From the IMG/VR virus record IMGVR_UViG_3300025305_000130, positions 1-24,897 of that record: a stretch of DNA of 24,897 nucleotides; one strand, written 5' to 3'. Positions 5,657-13,347 of the stretch are shown one piece after another. The notes beneath the pieces are model-generated. The model was not told the DNA's origin, searched no databases, and worked only from the letters and a program-made list of their open reading frames with translations. The first letter of the stretch is position 1. Each line of letters begins with the position of its first letter. The DNA comes from a virus. The position numbers were made by a program, and so were the translations under genes.

Positions 5657-6841
5657 ATGCCATCAACTTTTACAACGAATTATGGTTTCGAGGAAATTGC
5701 CACTGGCGAACAATCCGGAACATGGGGGACAACGACTAATTTTAACTTTGATATTTTAGATAGAATAACGGCTTTTAAGGCTGTTGCGTTGTCGGATGCT
5801 TCTACAGCTACTCTTACGGTACGAGAAGCTTCTCCGGGTACTGGTACTGAAAACCTTCAAGATGGAATGTACCGTGTAATTAAATTTACAGGAGCCTTGA
5901 GCCAAAATTGTACTGTTACTATTGCTCCTAATACCACCTCTGCTTATTTTATTTTTATAAATGCTACAACCGATTCAGGTTCCAGTGGCCCCTATACTAC
6001 TATTATTTCGCAGGGGTCTGGAGCTGACTATACCGTAGCTAATGGCACAAGCGCCCTTGTTTATTGTGATGGTGCAGGAAGTGGCGCAGTGGTAGCGGCA
6101 GCTCTGGTAGAATCTTTAACTACTAGAGGAGACATAGTTGTCCGTAATGCTTCTAATTTAACTTCTCGTTTAGCTGTTGGGAGTGCAAACACTGCTCTTT
6201 TAAGTGATGGAACTGATGTAGCTTACGGACAAGTTAGTTTAACCGCCGGAGTAACTGGAACATTACCGATAGCCAATGGCGGTACAAACAGCACTTCAAC
6301 GACCTACTGTGATCTTACTGCCAACGTCACTGGAGAATTACCTACGGCGAATATAGCTAACAATGCTGTAGACGAAACGAAATTAAAAGACGCCCTTATA
6401 CCGGACTTTACTGAAGTAACAGTAGCTACTGGCGATAGTGTTATTTTTGGAGATGCGACTGACAGTAGTTATACCAAGCGCGATACTGTGCAGGGCATAC
6501 TCGATTTGGCTCCCCAGTTATCGGCTGATCAGGCTTGGACAGGATCGCAACGGGGAACACCGACAACCGACAACGATGGCTCATTTGATATGGATGCAGC
6601 AAATAATTTTAACTGGACCCCAAGCGGTACTGACACTTTGGAATTTACCAATGAGACCAGTGGTCAAGGCGGGATGATCTATTTGTCAAACGGTTCAGGA
6701 CATACGATCAGCCTAGGTTCTGAAATCGATGCAGATAGCGATTGTGCCAGTACTTTAAGTGAGGCTGGTGAGTACATAATTGGTTACTACTGTCGAGATG
6801 GCACGAATGTCTGTGTCACATATTCTGCAGATCTGGCATAG
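5657..6841 (+). CDS. Tail fibre-like protein (394 aa)
   Basis: It starts at ATG 5657 after AGGAG (5646-5650). The N-terminus has TNYGFEEIATGEQSGTWGTT followed by NFNFDILDRI, a module found at the virion-proximal end of many phage fibre proteins. Residues 100-155 are beta-rich. The middle contains 'GVTGTLPIANGGTNSTS', the classic VxGxLPxxNGGT motif of tail fibre and spike shafts. The C-terminal 130 residues (SADQAWTGSQRGTPTTDNDG, later 'DMDAANNFNW' and 'YIIGYYCRDGTNVCVTYS') look like a fibre tip domain similar to those used by short-tail fibres. There is no chaperone or protease motif at the end. It probably contacts the host surface or joins the receptor-binding protein to the tail. Confidence 0.75.
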   Translation: MPSTFTTNYGFEEIATGEQSGTWGTTTNFNFDILDRITAFKAVALSDASTATLTVREASPGTGTENLQDGMYRVIKFTGALSQNCTVTIAPNTTSAYFIFINATTDSGSSGPYTTIISQGSGADYTVANGTSALVYCDGAGSGAVVAAALVESLTTRGDIVVRNASNLTSRLAVGSANTALLSDGTDVAYGQVSLTAGVTGTLPIANGGTNSTSTTYCDLTANVTGELPTANIANNAVDETKLKDALIPDFTEVTVATGDSVIFGDATDSSYTKRDTVQGILDLAPQLSADQAWTGSQRGTPTTDNDGSFDMDAANNFNWTPSGTDTLEFTNETSGQGGMIYLSNGSGHTISLGSEIDADSDCASTLSEAGEYIIGYYCRDGTNVCVTYSADLA

Positions 6842-6850
6842 GAGACAATA

Positions 6851-7261
6851 ATGGAAAAAGCTGTGAAGTTAAACTCAGACAATACTGTTGCAGAAGAGTT
6901 TCGTGTTAATAAAGATATTAAACTGGACAGTGGGATTACCCATCCGAAACAAATTTTTGAGAGGTGGTCAGCGGAAGAACTCAATGCAATTGGCTATGCC
7001 CGATTAACAAAAGAAGGGTCAGTTCCTTCTGGAAAAACGAGCACTGGAGTATCTGAGGAATTGGTCGATGGTGTAATGGTCCGCTCACATATACTTGAGG
7101 ATATTTCATACAGCTATGGAGAGTTAAGGGAGATGGAATATCCCTCACTTCAACATCTGATTGTCGCATTATGGGAAAAAATTGTCGAAGATCGGTCTGA
7201 TGCTGTTACTGCTCTTGAAGTAGAGAGACAAGCCATTAAAGAAAAGTACCCAAAAAAATGA
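6851..7261 (+). CDS. Tail fibre-associated protein, possible chaperone-like (136 aa)
   Basis: It starts at ATG 6851 after GGAG (6841-6844). The 136-residue product ends with 'GELREMEYPSLQHLIVALWE', then 'VTALEVERQAIKEKYPKK'. A 'YPSxxxxLxALWE' helix followed by a 'IKxKYPK' end is typical of short tail-region proteins with a DUF4376-like or XkdW-like C-terminus that sit beside fibre genes. The N-terminal half is variable (VNKDIKLDSGITHPKQIFER). The gene ends in an A7 run followed at once by TGA, and the next gene starts inside that run (ATGA overlap), so the two are either translationally coupled or fused by frameshifting. Family assignment is tentative. Confidence 0.55.
   Translation: MEKAVKLNSDNTVAEEFRVNKDIKLDSGITHPKQIFERWSAEELNAIGYARLTKEGSVPSGKTSTGVSEELVDGVMVRSHILEDISYSYGELREMEYPSLQHLIVALWEKIVEDRSDAVTALEVERQAIKEKYPKK
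7252..7261 (+). promoter_or_regulatory. Candidate -1 frameshift / coupled reinitiation site
   Basis: The last sense codons of the 136-residue gene read CCA AAA AAA TGA, so bases 7252-7258 form the slippery heptamer A AAA AAA directly before the stop. A -1 slip continues straight through the ATG at 7258 into the 222-residue gene. The same bases also form an ATGA stop/start overlap. No strong Shine-Dalgarno precedes 7258. Which mechanism is used cannot be told from the sequence. Confidence 0.4.
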
Positions 7262-7926
7262 GTTTCCTGTTTTTCCCAACCTTCGCCAATCGCGCAGGAG
7301 CACCAGACTTTGGTTTAACATTCATAGGCAGTCACTATTCTGACTCTACGGCTACAGCATATACTTTTTCAGACGTTAGTTTTGGAAGTGATAGTAGTGA
7401 TTTTAAACATGTTATTATAGGAGTATCTAGTGGAGGATCTCGTCCTTTTCCAGCCAGATGGTATCCTACAACAACAGTTGATGGTACAACATGTACTGAT
7501 CTTATGAGAATAGGATCACCAAATAATGATGGAGGAACATGTATACAGATAGTTCAAACAACTGCTACATCTGGAGATCTTGTTGTAACTTTTAAAGGAA
7601 GCGGTGCTAGAGTAGATGTAGGAGTTTGGGAAATGCTTTCCGGTAGTGCTACTGTTAGTGATTCATTTACATCTACAGCTGCCACCGCAACTGGAACTAT
7701 TGATGTTCCAAATCCGGGTTGTTGTGTAGGTATTTTTACAGCTTGGACTTCAAGTACAGCTACATGGACAGGATTAACAGAAGATTTTGATAGGGTTGGA
7801 AATGGTTCTGGTTCTGGTGGATCAGATTTCTTTGCAAGTGGGTCAACTGGTCTAACAGTCTCAGTTTCTCCAAGTGGAAGTCCTACTCAAAGATCCCTTT
7901 GTGTAGCTTCTTTTGGTGAAGCTTAA
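7258..7926 (+). CDS. Hypothetical tail-region protein, receptor-binding candidate (222 aa)
   Basis: The ATG at 7258 overlaps the previous stop by four bases. The 222-residue product is Ser/Thr/Gly-rich and almost entirely beta in character: FSDVSFGSDSSDFKHVIIGV, 'IVQTTATSGDLVVTFKGSGA', 'VDVGVWEMLSGSATVSD' and 'NPGCCVGIFTAWTSS'. It resembles the beta-sandwich distal domains found in phage tail proteins. The VVTFKG-like strand and 'GVWEML' patterns recur in such modules, but I cannot name a family. Synonymous codons ending in A/T and Arg codon AGA are frequent, so its base composition differs by eye from the internal-protein genes. The position after fibre genes and an apparently exchanged composition fit a host-range module, an inference. 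Confidence 0.55.
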   Translation: MSFLFFPTFANRAGAPDFGLTFIGSHYSDSTATAYTFSDVSFGSDSSDFKHVIIGVSSGGSRPFPARWYPTTTVDGTTCTDLMRIGSPNNDGGTCIQIVQTTATSGDLVVTFKGSGARVDVGVWEMLSGSATVSDSFTSTAATATGTIDVPNPGCCVGIFTAWTSSTATWTGLTEDFDRVGNGSGSGGSDFFASGSTGLTVSVSPSGSPTQRSLCVASFGEA

Positions 7927-7975
7927 AAGTGGCTATGCTTAAAATAGTTGATTAAAGTTTGTGGGGTAATATCTT

Positions 7976-10255
7976 ATGCCACTAGCAAAGATACAATTTA
8001 ACCCTGGTGTTAATAAAGAAACCACTGCTTATTCTAATGAGAATAGATGGTTTGATTCTGATTTAATCAGGTTTCGTAAAGGTCACCCTGAAAAAATGGG
8101 CGGCTGGGATAGATTAAGCAGTAATTTAATAGAGGGTATAGGACGATCTCTTCATACGTGGGCTGCTCTTGATGGCTCAAAGTACATGGGTGTCGGCACT
8201 GAGAGCAAATTCTACATAGAAGAGGGCGGCTCCTATTATGATATAACCCCTATCCGTAGAACAGCTACCCTTTCATCTAATCCTTTCACCACTGGCACAG
8301 CAGGAAGTGGGGTTGTAACCGTTACTGATCCTAGTAACGGGGCTGTCACGGGGGATTTTGTAACATTTACTGGGGCTACTACAACGGATGGTATCACCGC
8401 TGCTCAATTAAATACGGAACATCAAATAACTGTGGTTGACGTTAACAGTTATACAATTGATACGGGAGGGAGTGCTTCATCTGGTTCCACGGCGGGTGGC
8501 GGAACTCCCATAGCTTATTATCAAGTCAATTCCGGCCTTGATATTAGTGTTGACGGGACTGGTTTTGGGGCTGCTTTTTATGGTGGTATAACGGCCGTTT
8601 ACTCCCAAACTACTCTAAATGGTCTTATTTCAGATTCCGCCACTTCGATAATTCTAACGAGCGCAACTGATTTTGAAGTTGCTGCAAGTACCACAACCTC
8701 TAATTTGTCTATAGTAAGTGACACTGTTCCTTTAGCCGATGCTTCGGGTTTCCCTAGCATAGGTACGGTCACAATTGGAAGTGAGAACATACGTTATGCG
8801 AGTAAATCCAGTAATACTTTAGTGAATTTAACCCGTGGTACGGATGGTACAACGGCGGCGGCTTCTACGAGTGGGGCGGCTGTTACTTTTGTTGGCTTGA
8901 TATTAATTGAAGATGAACTGATCCAGTATACGGGTAAAACGTCTCAAACATTAGATGCGGGTGTGGTGCGCGGAGTGCGTGGTACGACAGCAGTAGGTCA
9001 TAGCGATGCCACCATTGTTAAAGAGGCCAATGATTTCGTGTCGTGGGGTGGCGCTTCTTCTATAACATCTTCTCAGCAATTACGGTTATGGTCTCAAGAT
9101 AACTGGGGGGAAGATTTAGCTTTCGCTGTTCTGGACGATGCTCCTTACTATTGGGACAAGACTCTTGGTCTTGGTGCCAGAGCTACTACTCTTGCATCAC
9201 AAACAGGAGCGTCTGATGCGCCCACTCTAACACGGCGCATTATGGTATCTGGCGCGGACAGGCATCTGGTTTGTTTTGGATGCAATCCTCTTGGGGAAAC
9301 GACACAGGATCTTTTAATGGTCAGATGGTCGGATCAGGAAGATCCCTTTGACTGGACCCCGACAGCTACCAACACAGCGGGAAGTCAACGAATTTCAAGT
9401 GGTTCAGAAATCATATCGGCACAAAAAACCCGCGAAGAGATGCTCATTTGGACAGATACCTCTTTATATTCGATGAGATTTACCGGACCTCCTTTTACTT
9501 TTAGTTTTACCTTACTAGCCAATAACGTTTCTATTTTAGGGCCAAATGCAGTTGCGACTGTAGGCGACAAGATTTTTTGGGTCGATAGAGAAAACTTCTA
9601 TGTTTATACCGGACGTGTACAAATCATACCTTGCACCGTATTAAGATATGTTTTTGACGATATAAACCTGGAACAGGGCTTTAAATTCTTTGCTGGTTCA
9701 AACAAGATGTTTGACGAAGTGTTCTGGTTTTATGTTTCTTCTGGTGCTGACGAAATAGATCGTTACGCTAAATTTAATTTTTCAGAGAATACGTGGGATA
9801 TTGGTTCTCTATCCCGTACTGCATGGGTTGATTACGGCATACATGATAATCCACGTGCCGTTGGCAGAGCAAACAGCACAAATTATGTTTACATCCATGA
9901 AAAAGGCGAAAATGCCGATGGCTCGGCTATGGCTTCTTATATTCAATCATCAGATTTTGATTTAGCCCCGGACGGGGATCAATTCTTGTTCTTAAACAGG
10001 CTTATACCTGACATTTCCATTACAGATACAAGTGTAGATTCTTCCGGGTCCGTAGATTATGTCATCAAAACAAGGAATTTTCCGGGGGATTCTTACAATA
10101 CGAATTCAACGAATACGGTGACCGCAACAACCCAACAAGCTTTTTTAAGAGCACGTGCTCGTCAGGCAGCTCTGAGAGTGGAAAGTTCAACCACTGATCT
10201 TGCGTGGACTTTGGGAGATTTAAGATTGGATGTGCGTCCAGATGGTAGGCGATAA
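7976..10255 (+). CDS. Large tail hub/nozzle protein, P22 gp10 / T7 gp12-like
   Basis: This 759-residue protein starts at ATG 7976. Residues 1-90 (AKIQFNPGVNKETTAYSNEN, then GGWDRL) and 430-759 form the core; phrases such as 'DLLMVRWSDQEDPFDWTP', 'EEMLIWTDTSLYSMRF' and 'DKIFWVDRENFYVYTG' are typical propeller-like repeats of short-tail hub proteins. These proteins form the nozzle through which DNA leaves the particle. Residues 97-180 are an inserted beta domain (VVTVTDPSNGAVTGDFVTFT, 'ITVVDVNSYTID') related to one in the protein at 2861-3376. Residues 263-303 and 307-348 are two copies of a Gx(V/L)xIxxExIxY...RGxxGTTA module. Only a weak G-rich ribosome site (GTGGGG, 7961-7966) precedes it. 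It overlaps the next gene by one base. Confidence 0.7.
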   Translation: MPLAKIQFNPGVNKETTAYSNENRWFDSDLIRFRKGHPEKMGGWDRLSSNLIEGIGRSLHTWAALDGSKYMGVGTESKFYIEEGGSYYDITPIRRTATLSSNPFTTGTAGSGVVTVTDPSNGAVTGDFVTFTGATTTDGITAAQLNTEHQITVVDVNSYTIDTGGSASSGSTAGGGTPIAYYQVNSGLDISVDGTGFGAAFYGGITAVYSQTTLNGLISDSATSIILTSATDFEVAASTTTSNLSIVSDTVPLADASGFPSIGTVTIGSENIRYASKSSNTLVNLTRGTDGTTAAASTSGAAVTFVGLILIEDELIQYTGKTSQTLDAGVVRGVRGTTAVGHSDATIVKEANDFVSWGGASSITSSQQLRLWSQDNWGEDLAFAVLDDAPYYWDKTLGLGARATTLASQTGASDAPTLTRRIMVSGADRHLVCFGCNPLGETTQDLLMVRWSDQEDPFDWTPTATNTAGSQRISSGSEIISAQKTREEMLIWTDTSLYSMRFTGPPFTFSFTLLANNVSILGPNAVATVGDKIFWVDRENFYVYTGRVQIIPCTVLRYVFDDINLEQGFKFFAGSNKMFDEVFWFYVSSGADEIDRYAKFNFSENTWDIGSLSRTAWVDYGIHDNPRAVGRANSTNYVYIHEKGENADGSAMASYIQSSDFDLAPDGDQFLFLNRLIPDISITDTSVDSSGSVDYVIKTRNFPGDSYNTNSTNTVTATTQQAFLRARARQAALRVESSTTDLAWTLGDLRLDVRPDGRR

Positions 10256-10422
10256 TGGCTCTATTATTAAACCACAGTCTTCCGAATGTCCCTGATGAAT
10301 ATGATCCGGATGATTTCACACGTATAATGCGTGATATTGAGATAGCGTTAACTAAACTGGATTTTCCCGTAATGGTGAGCGGTAAAGATGACACAAACGG
10401 GATTGCTTGGTTTATGGAATAA
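10255..10422 (+). CDS. Small conserved phage protein (55 aa)
   Basis: The previous TAA and this ATG share base 10255 (TAATG). The 55-residue product is MALLLNHSLPNVPDEYDPDD followed by a helical FTRIMRDIEIALTKLDFPVM and an end reading NGIAWFME. Its own TAA shares its last base with the next ATG at 10422, so it is sandwiched between two one-base overlaps, which strongly supports it being a gene. Short acidic/helical proteins with 'DIExALTKLxFPxxVSGxDxTN' occur at this place, as far as I recall, in other marine phages. The function is unknown; a minor tail component or assembly partner of the hub protein is likely. Confidence 0.7.
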   Translation: MALLLNHSLPNVPDEYDPDDFTRIMRDIEIALTKLDFPVMVSGKDDTNGIAWFME

Positions 10423-10742
10423 TGGCAACTGCATACAAAAACATAGGAAGTTTAGTTGGCTCCACGGGAGATGTCACAATATATACGTGTCCCACGGCTA
10501 CTGAAGCCATAATCAAGAACATTAATTTGTATAATAGTCATAGTGGAACTATAGTTATTTACCCTAAGATAACGGACAGTTCTGCTTCCGTGACAGTTAC
10601 GCTGGAAAAGATCAGTCTTGCAACTGTCGTGCAAACGTCTCTCACTGGTCCTTTTGTATTAGAAGACAGTGATACGCTCATACTTAACTGCGATGTAGCT
10701 TCAAAAATTTATGTTTTTGCCAGTGTGCTTGAGGTATCCTGA
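10422..10742 (+). CDS. Small beta-sandwich virion protein (106 aa)
   Basis: I use ATG 10422, which overlaps the previous stop (TAATG); an in-frame TTG at 10407 would run into the upstream gene without support. The 106-residue product is MATAYKNIGSLVGSTGDVTI, 'YTCPTATEAIIKNINLYNSH', and ends 'LEDSDTLILNCDVASKIYVF'. This is the pattern of small phage proteins with 'YxxPxxTxAxIxxIxLxN' and a final 'GDxLxIxxxxxxxVxVxxS' strand, presumed to be trimeric or decorative beta sandwiches at the tail. Its TGA overlaps the ATG of the next gene by one base. The structural role is inferred. Confidence 0.65.
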   Translation: MATAYKNIGSLVGSTGDVTIYTCPTATEAIIKNINLYNSHSGTIVIYPKITDSSASVTVTLEKISLATVVQTSLTGPFVLEDSDTLILNCDVASKIYVFASVLEVS

Positions 10743-12310
10743 TGATTAACACCTCCCCGAAACTTAACGGAGAACCCACTGCCCAAGCTTTAGCGAGTGG
10801 CCTTGCTACGTTAGGGCGTTACGGTGACAGTTACATGGTCCATGCAGCAGAAGGCGAGACCGTGGTGCCGGGGGAAATTCTGGATGCCAACCCGCAATTG
10901 AAAAATGAATTATTCGGCCAGATGAGGGCCATGGGGATCGAAGACCCTAACCGTTATGTGGTAGGCAACACCCTGAATTCCATAAACCCGGTTACAGGAC
11001 AGCCTGAATTCTTCTTCAAGAAGATATTCAAGGCCATCAAGAAAGTTTTCAAGAAGGTTGCTCCAGTGGCATTAGGTGTTGTCGGTAACATAATAGCTCC
11101 GGGTTTCGGAGGAATTATTGGATCAGCGTTAGGCACCAAACTTGCAGGAGGATCATGGAAGGATGCCCTGACGACAGGTGCTATGGCTTGGGGTGCTCAA
11201 GGATTGATGGGAGGTATCCAGGGTTTTCAAGGTGCCAAGGCTGGAGAAGGAATCGGAGGATTCTTTAGTGGTGCTGGGAAAGGACTTATGTCGCCTGTCC
11301 AAGCCGTTGGTGGACTTTTTGGCGCGGAGGGAATGGCTAATCCTCTGCAACAAGGTATTTTTGGACAAGGTTACCAAGGAGACTTTTTCCCACAATATGA
11401 TCCTAAGTTTCAAATGCCAGGTGCGGCAACCGCCGCTCTTCCTGGAGGAGGAGTAGTTCAACAAGCTTCAGGGCAACAGGGACAGATGGTTACTTTATCA
11501 GATGGTCAAAATGTCATGGTTCCTAGAAGTTGGGCGCATCAGCAAACTTTTACAGATGCTCCTGCCTATGGAAAAAGCATGGGACACTTACCCCCAGAGA
11601 TGAGTGCAGAAGCTATGCAACAAAGTGCTCGTTTTATGAGTCCATCAGGTCAATCAGGAATAGGGAGAACACTTGGTGAATATATTGATCCTGGGTCTAA
11701 GCAACGATTCATCCAGCTTCCAAACGGAAAATGGGTCCAAGCAGCAGCGAAAAAACCAGATTTAAGCTTCTGGGAAAAGATGCAAACACCTGAATTCCTT
11801 GGACCGACAGCAGCGGCGTTAGCACCAGCGGCTCTTACTGCAGCTTTCGCTGATGATAAACCACCATCAGAGGAAGAACTTGCCAAACTTACTGATCCCC
11901 AAAGATCAGCTTACCAACAGTACATAGCGATGACAGCGGAACAAAGGGCAAGTGCCGCCGGACAAAGCTTGAGAGATCAGTGGTATGGTCCTCTTCAGTA
12001 CACCCGTCAGCAATTGGCCTCTATAACGGGAGTTACTCCTGGACAGGCTGGTGCTTCCCAAGCAAGACTTGGAGGGATAGCTCCTCTTGCTAATCAGGCG
12101 ACAGGACTACAGCTTCCGAACCTGATGGCGGCAGGAGGAGGAGAAATCTCAGGCCCCGGAACGGGAAGATCTGACAGCATACCGGCGCTATTGTCGGATG
12201 GGGAATTTGTGATGACAGCGAAGGCAGTGCGTAATGCCGGTAACGGGAACCGTGATCTAGGTGCCGCCAGAATGTATGACATAATGCACGGTTTTGAAGG
12301 AAGAGCATAA
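10742..12310 (+). CDS. Putative internal virion/ejection protein with cationic amphipathic segment
   Basis: This 522-residue protein starts at ATG 10742 on the preceding stop (TGATG). Residues 28-75 ('YMVHAAEGETVVPGEIL', 'GIEDPNRYVVG') are a module recurrent in phage internal proteins. Residues 90-106, FFFKKIFKAIKKVFKKV, are a cationic amphipathic helix. A Gly-rich hydrophobic stretch follows (107-136, 'APVALGVVGNIIAPGFGGII'). This looks membrane-active. The middle is Gly/Gln/Ala-rich and probably flexible. The C-terminal 60 residues carry 'GPGTGRSDSIPALLSDGEFV' and 'MTAKAVRNAG', then 'RMYDIMHGFE', a well-conserved signature of phage internal proteins whose role is unknown. It probably enters the host envelope with the DNA. 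The function is inferred from composition and gene order. Confidence 0.6.
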   Translation: MINTSPKLNGEPTAQALASGLATLGRYGDSYMVHAAEGETVVPGEILDANPQLKNELFGQMRAMGIEDPNRYVVGNTLNSINPVTGQPEFFFKKIFKAIKKVFKKVAPVALGVVGNIIAPGFGGIIGSALGTKLAGGSWKDALTTGAMAWGAQGLMGGIQGFQGAKAGEGIGGFFSGAGKGLMSPVQAVGGLFGAEGMANPLQQGIFGQGYQGDFFPQYDPKFQMPGAATAALPGGGVVQQASGQQGQMVTLSDGQNVMVPRSWAHQQTFTDAPAYGKSMGHLPPEMSAEAMQQSARFMSPSGQSGIGRTLGEYIDPGSKQRFIQLPNGKWVQAAAKKPDLSFWEKMQTPEFLGPTAAALAPAALTAAFADDKPPSEEELAKLTDPQRSAYQQYIAMTAEQRASAAGQSLRDQWYGPLQYTRQQLASITGVTPGQAGASQARLGGIAPLANQATGLQLPNLMAAGGGEISGPGTGRSDSIPALLSDGEFVMTAKAVRNAGNGNRDLGAARMYDIMHGFEGRA

Positions 12311-13347
12311 TGGCCGAGACAACAACATCCAGTAGTGTTATTCGACAGGCACCGTTCCTCGAGGATTTCCAGAAGCGTATTCTTGAACAGGCTTTCGCAC
12401 GGGGAGAAGCTCCCGTTGATATTCCAGCCATTCAGGTTGCAGGACTCGATCCTCTCACGCAACAGGGGATAGCCGCTGGACAAGGTATTGGACAGTTCCA
12501 GCCCTTCCTTACCACTGGTGCGGAAACCATTGGCCAAGGTCTGGGAACCCTTCAGGAAAGAGCGGCTGGTGTTCCTGAACTTTTCTCTCAGGCAGCGGAA
12601 CAGGCAACAGGAACCACGGGCGCCTTTACACCGACCACGGAAACTCTTCAGCCTTTCATGGACCCCTATCAACAGATGGTCACCCAACAGGCCCTTGAAG
12701 AGCTATCACGGCAAGGTGATATTGCAGCGAATCAGATCAGGGCGCAACAAGTCGGTGCTGGAGCTTTAGGAGGAGGTCGCGGTGACCTCCAGTTATCGGA
12801 ACTTCAACGGAACCTCAGTGAAATCCAGAGTCGCCGCATATTTGAGGATCTGTCACGCAACTTCAACCAGGCACAGAACGCCTCCCAGACGGCGTTTGAG
12901 AACCAGCAACGCCGACAACAAGGAGTGGCACAACTCTTGGCTGGGATAGGACAGACGCAAAGTCAGGAAGCTACACGCCTTGGCGCAGGGATAGGACAAT
13001 TCGGCGCACTACAGGCCAATCTAGCTGGTCAGGGACAGAACCTCCTTGGACAACAGGCGCAGTTGCAGACTCAACTGGGTGCCTTGGCACAGACACAGGC
13101 GCAACGAGAACTCGATGCAGCACGTCAGACTCAGTTACAGCAATCCTTTGAACCCTTCCAGAGGATCGGCTTCACCAGTGACATCTTCAAACCGTCCATT
13201 GGATCAGCGACCAGTACCCTAGGCACAACTGTAGCACCGTCTCCAAGTCCGCTTTCACAGGCGGTTGGCGCCGGGATTGCAGGACTGGGTGCCAACAAAG
13301 CACTGGGCAATCCGTTTGGGGCATTATTTGGAACGAGGACTTCTTGA
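12310..13347 (+). CDS. Putative Gln-rich internal virion/ejection protein (345 aa)
   Basis: The ATG at 12310 overlaps the previous TAA (TAATG). The 345-residue protein is unusually rich in Gln, Ala and Gly. After a short start (SSVIRQAPFLEDFQKRIL) comes 'LQPFMDPYQQMVTQQALEEL' and 'GAGALGGGRGDLQLSELQRN'. The 'PxMxPYQQxVxxxALxEL' and 'GAGAxGGxR' phrases are typical of short-tailed phage internal proteins. Residues 115-285 should be long helices with heptad-like Gln/Leu spacing, suited to a bundle or channel lining. The last 50 residues are Gly/Ser/Pro-rich with a hydrophobic tail. By eye the G+C content is higher than in the connector genes. It is probably packaged in the head and ejected with DNA. 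Its TGA overlaps the next ATG. Confidence 0.6.
   Translation: MAETTTSSSVIRQAPFLEDFQKRILEQAFARGEAPVDIPAIQVAGLDPLTQQGIAAGQGIGQFQPFLTTGAETIGQGLGTLQERAAGVPELFSQAAEQATGTTGAFTPTTETLQPFMDPYQQMVTQQALEELSRQGDIAANQIRAQQVGAGALGGGRGDLQLSELQRNLSEIQSRRIFEDLSRNFNQAQNASQTAFENQQRRQQGVAQLLAGIGQTQSQEATRLGAGIGQFGALQANLAGQGQNLLGQQAQLQTQLGALAQTQAQRELDAARQTQLQQSFEPFQRIGFTSDIFKPSIGSATSTLGTTVAPSPSPLSQAVGAGIAGLGANKALGNPFGALFGTRTS

Noticed and set aside
4827-5666. Long open frame (279 codons) on the minus strand opposite the repeat protein gene
   Set aside because: Its repeated Ala-Ser-Thr-Pro-Val pattern is the mirror of the TGVEA repeat codons; there is no ribosome site and it covers the plus-strand gene completely.
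7258-7926. Diversity-generating retroelement target
   Set aside because: No reverse transcriptase, template repeat or variable repeat pair was found in the window.
7921-7944. Direct repeat GCTTAAAA twice between 7921 and 7944
   Set aside because: Only 8 bases long and A/T-rich; no matching copies or element boundaries were seen.
7948-7972. TTGATT ... TAATAT as a promoter for the hub gene
   Set aside because: The spacer is only 13 bases, too short for a sigma70 promoter, in an A/T-rich gap where such hexamers arise by chance.
10407-10421. Upstream TTG start for the 106-residue protein
   Set aside because: ATG 10422 forms a TAATG overlap with the 55-residue gene, consistent with the neighbours.
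12094-12687. 197-codon minus-strand frame across the junction of two internal-protein genes
   Set aside because: It lies antisense to two well-supported coupled genes, with Cys/Ser/Leu-rich composition typical of shadow frames.
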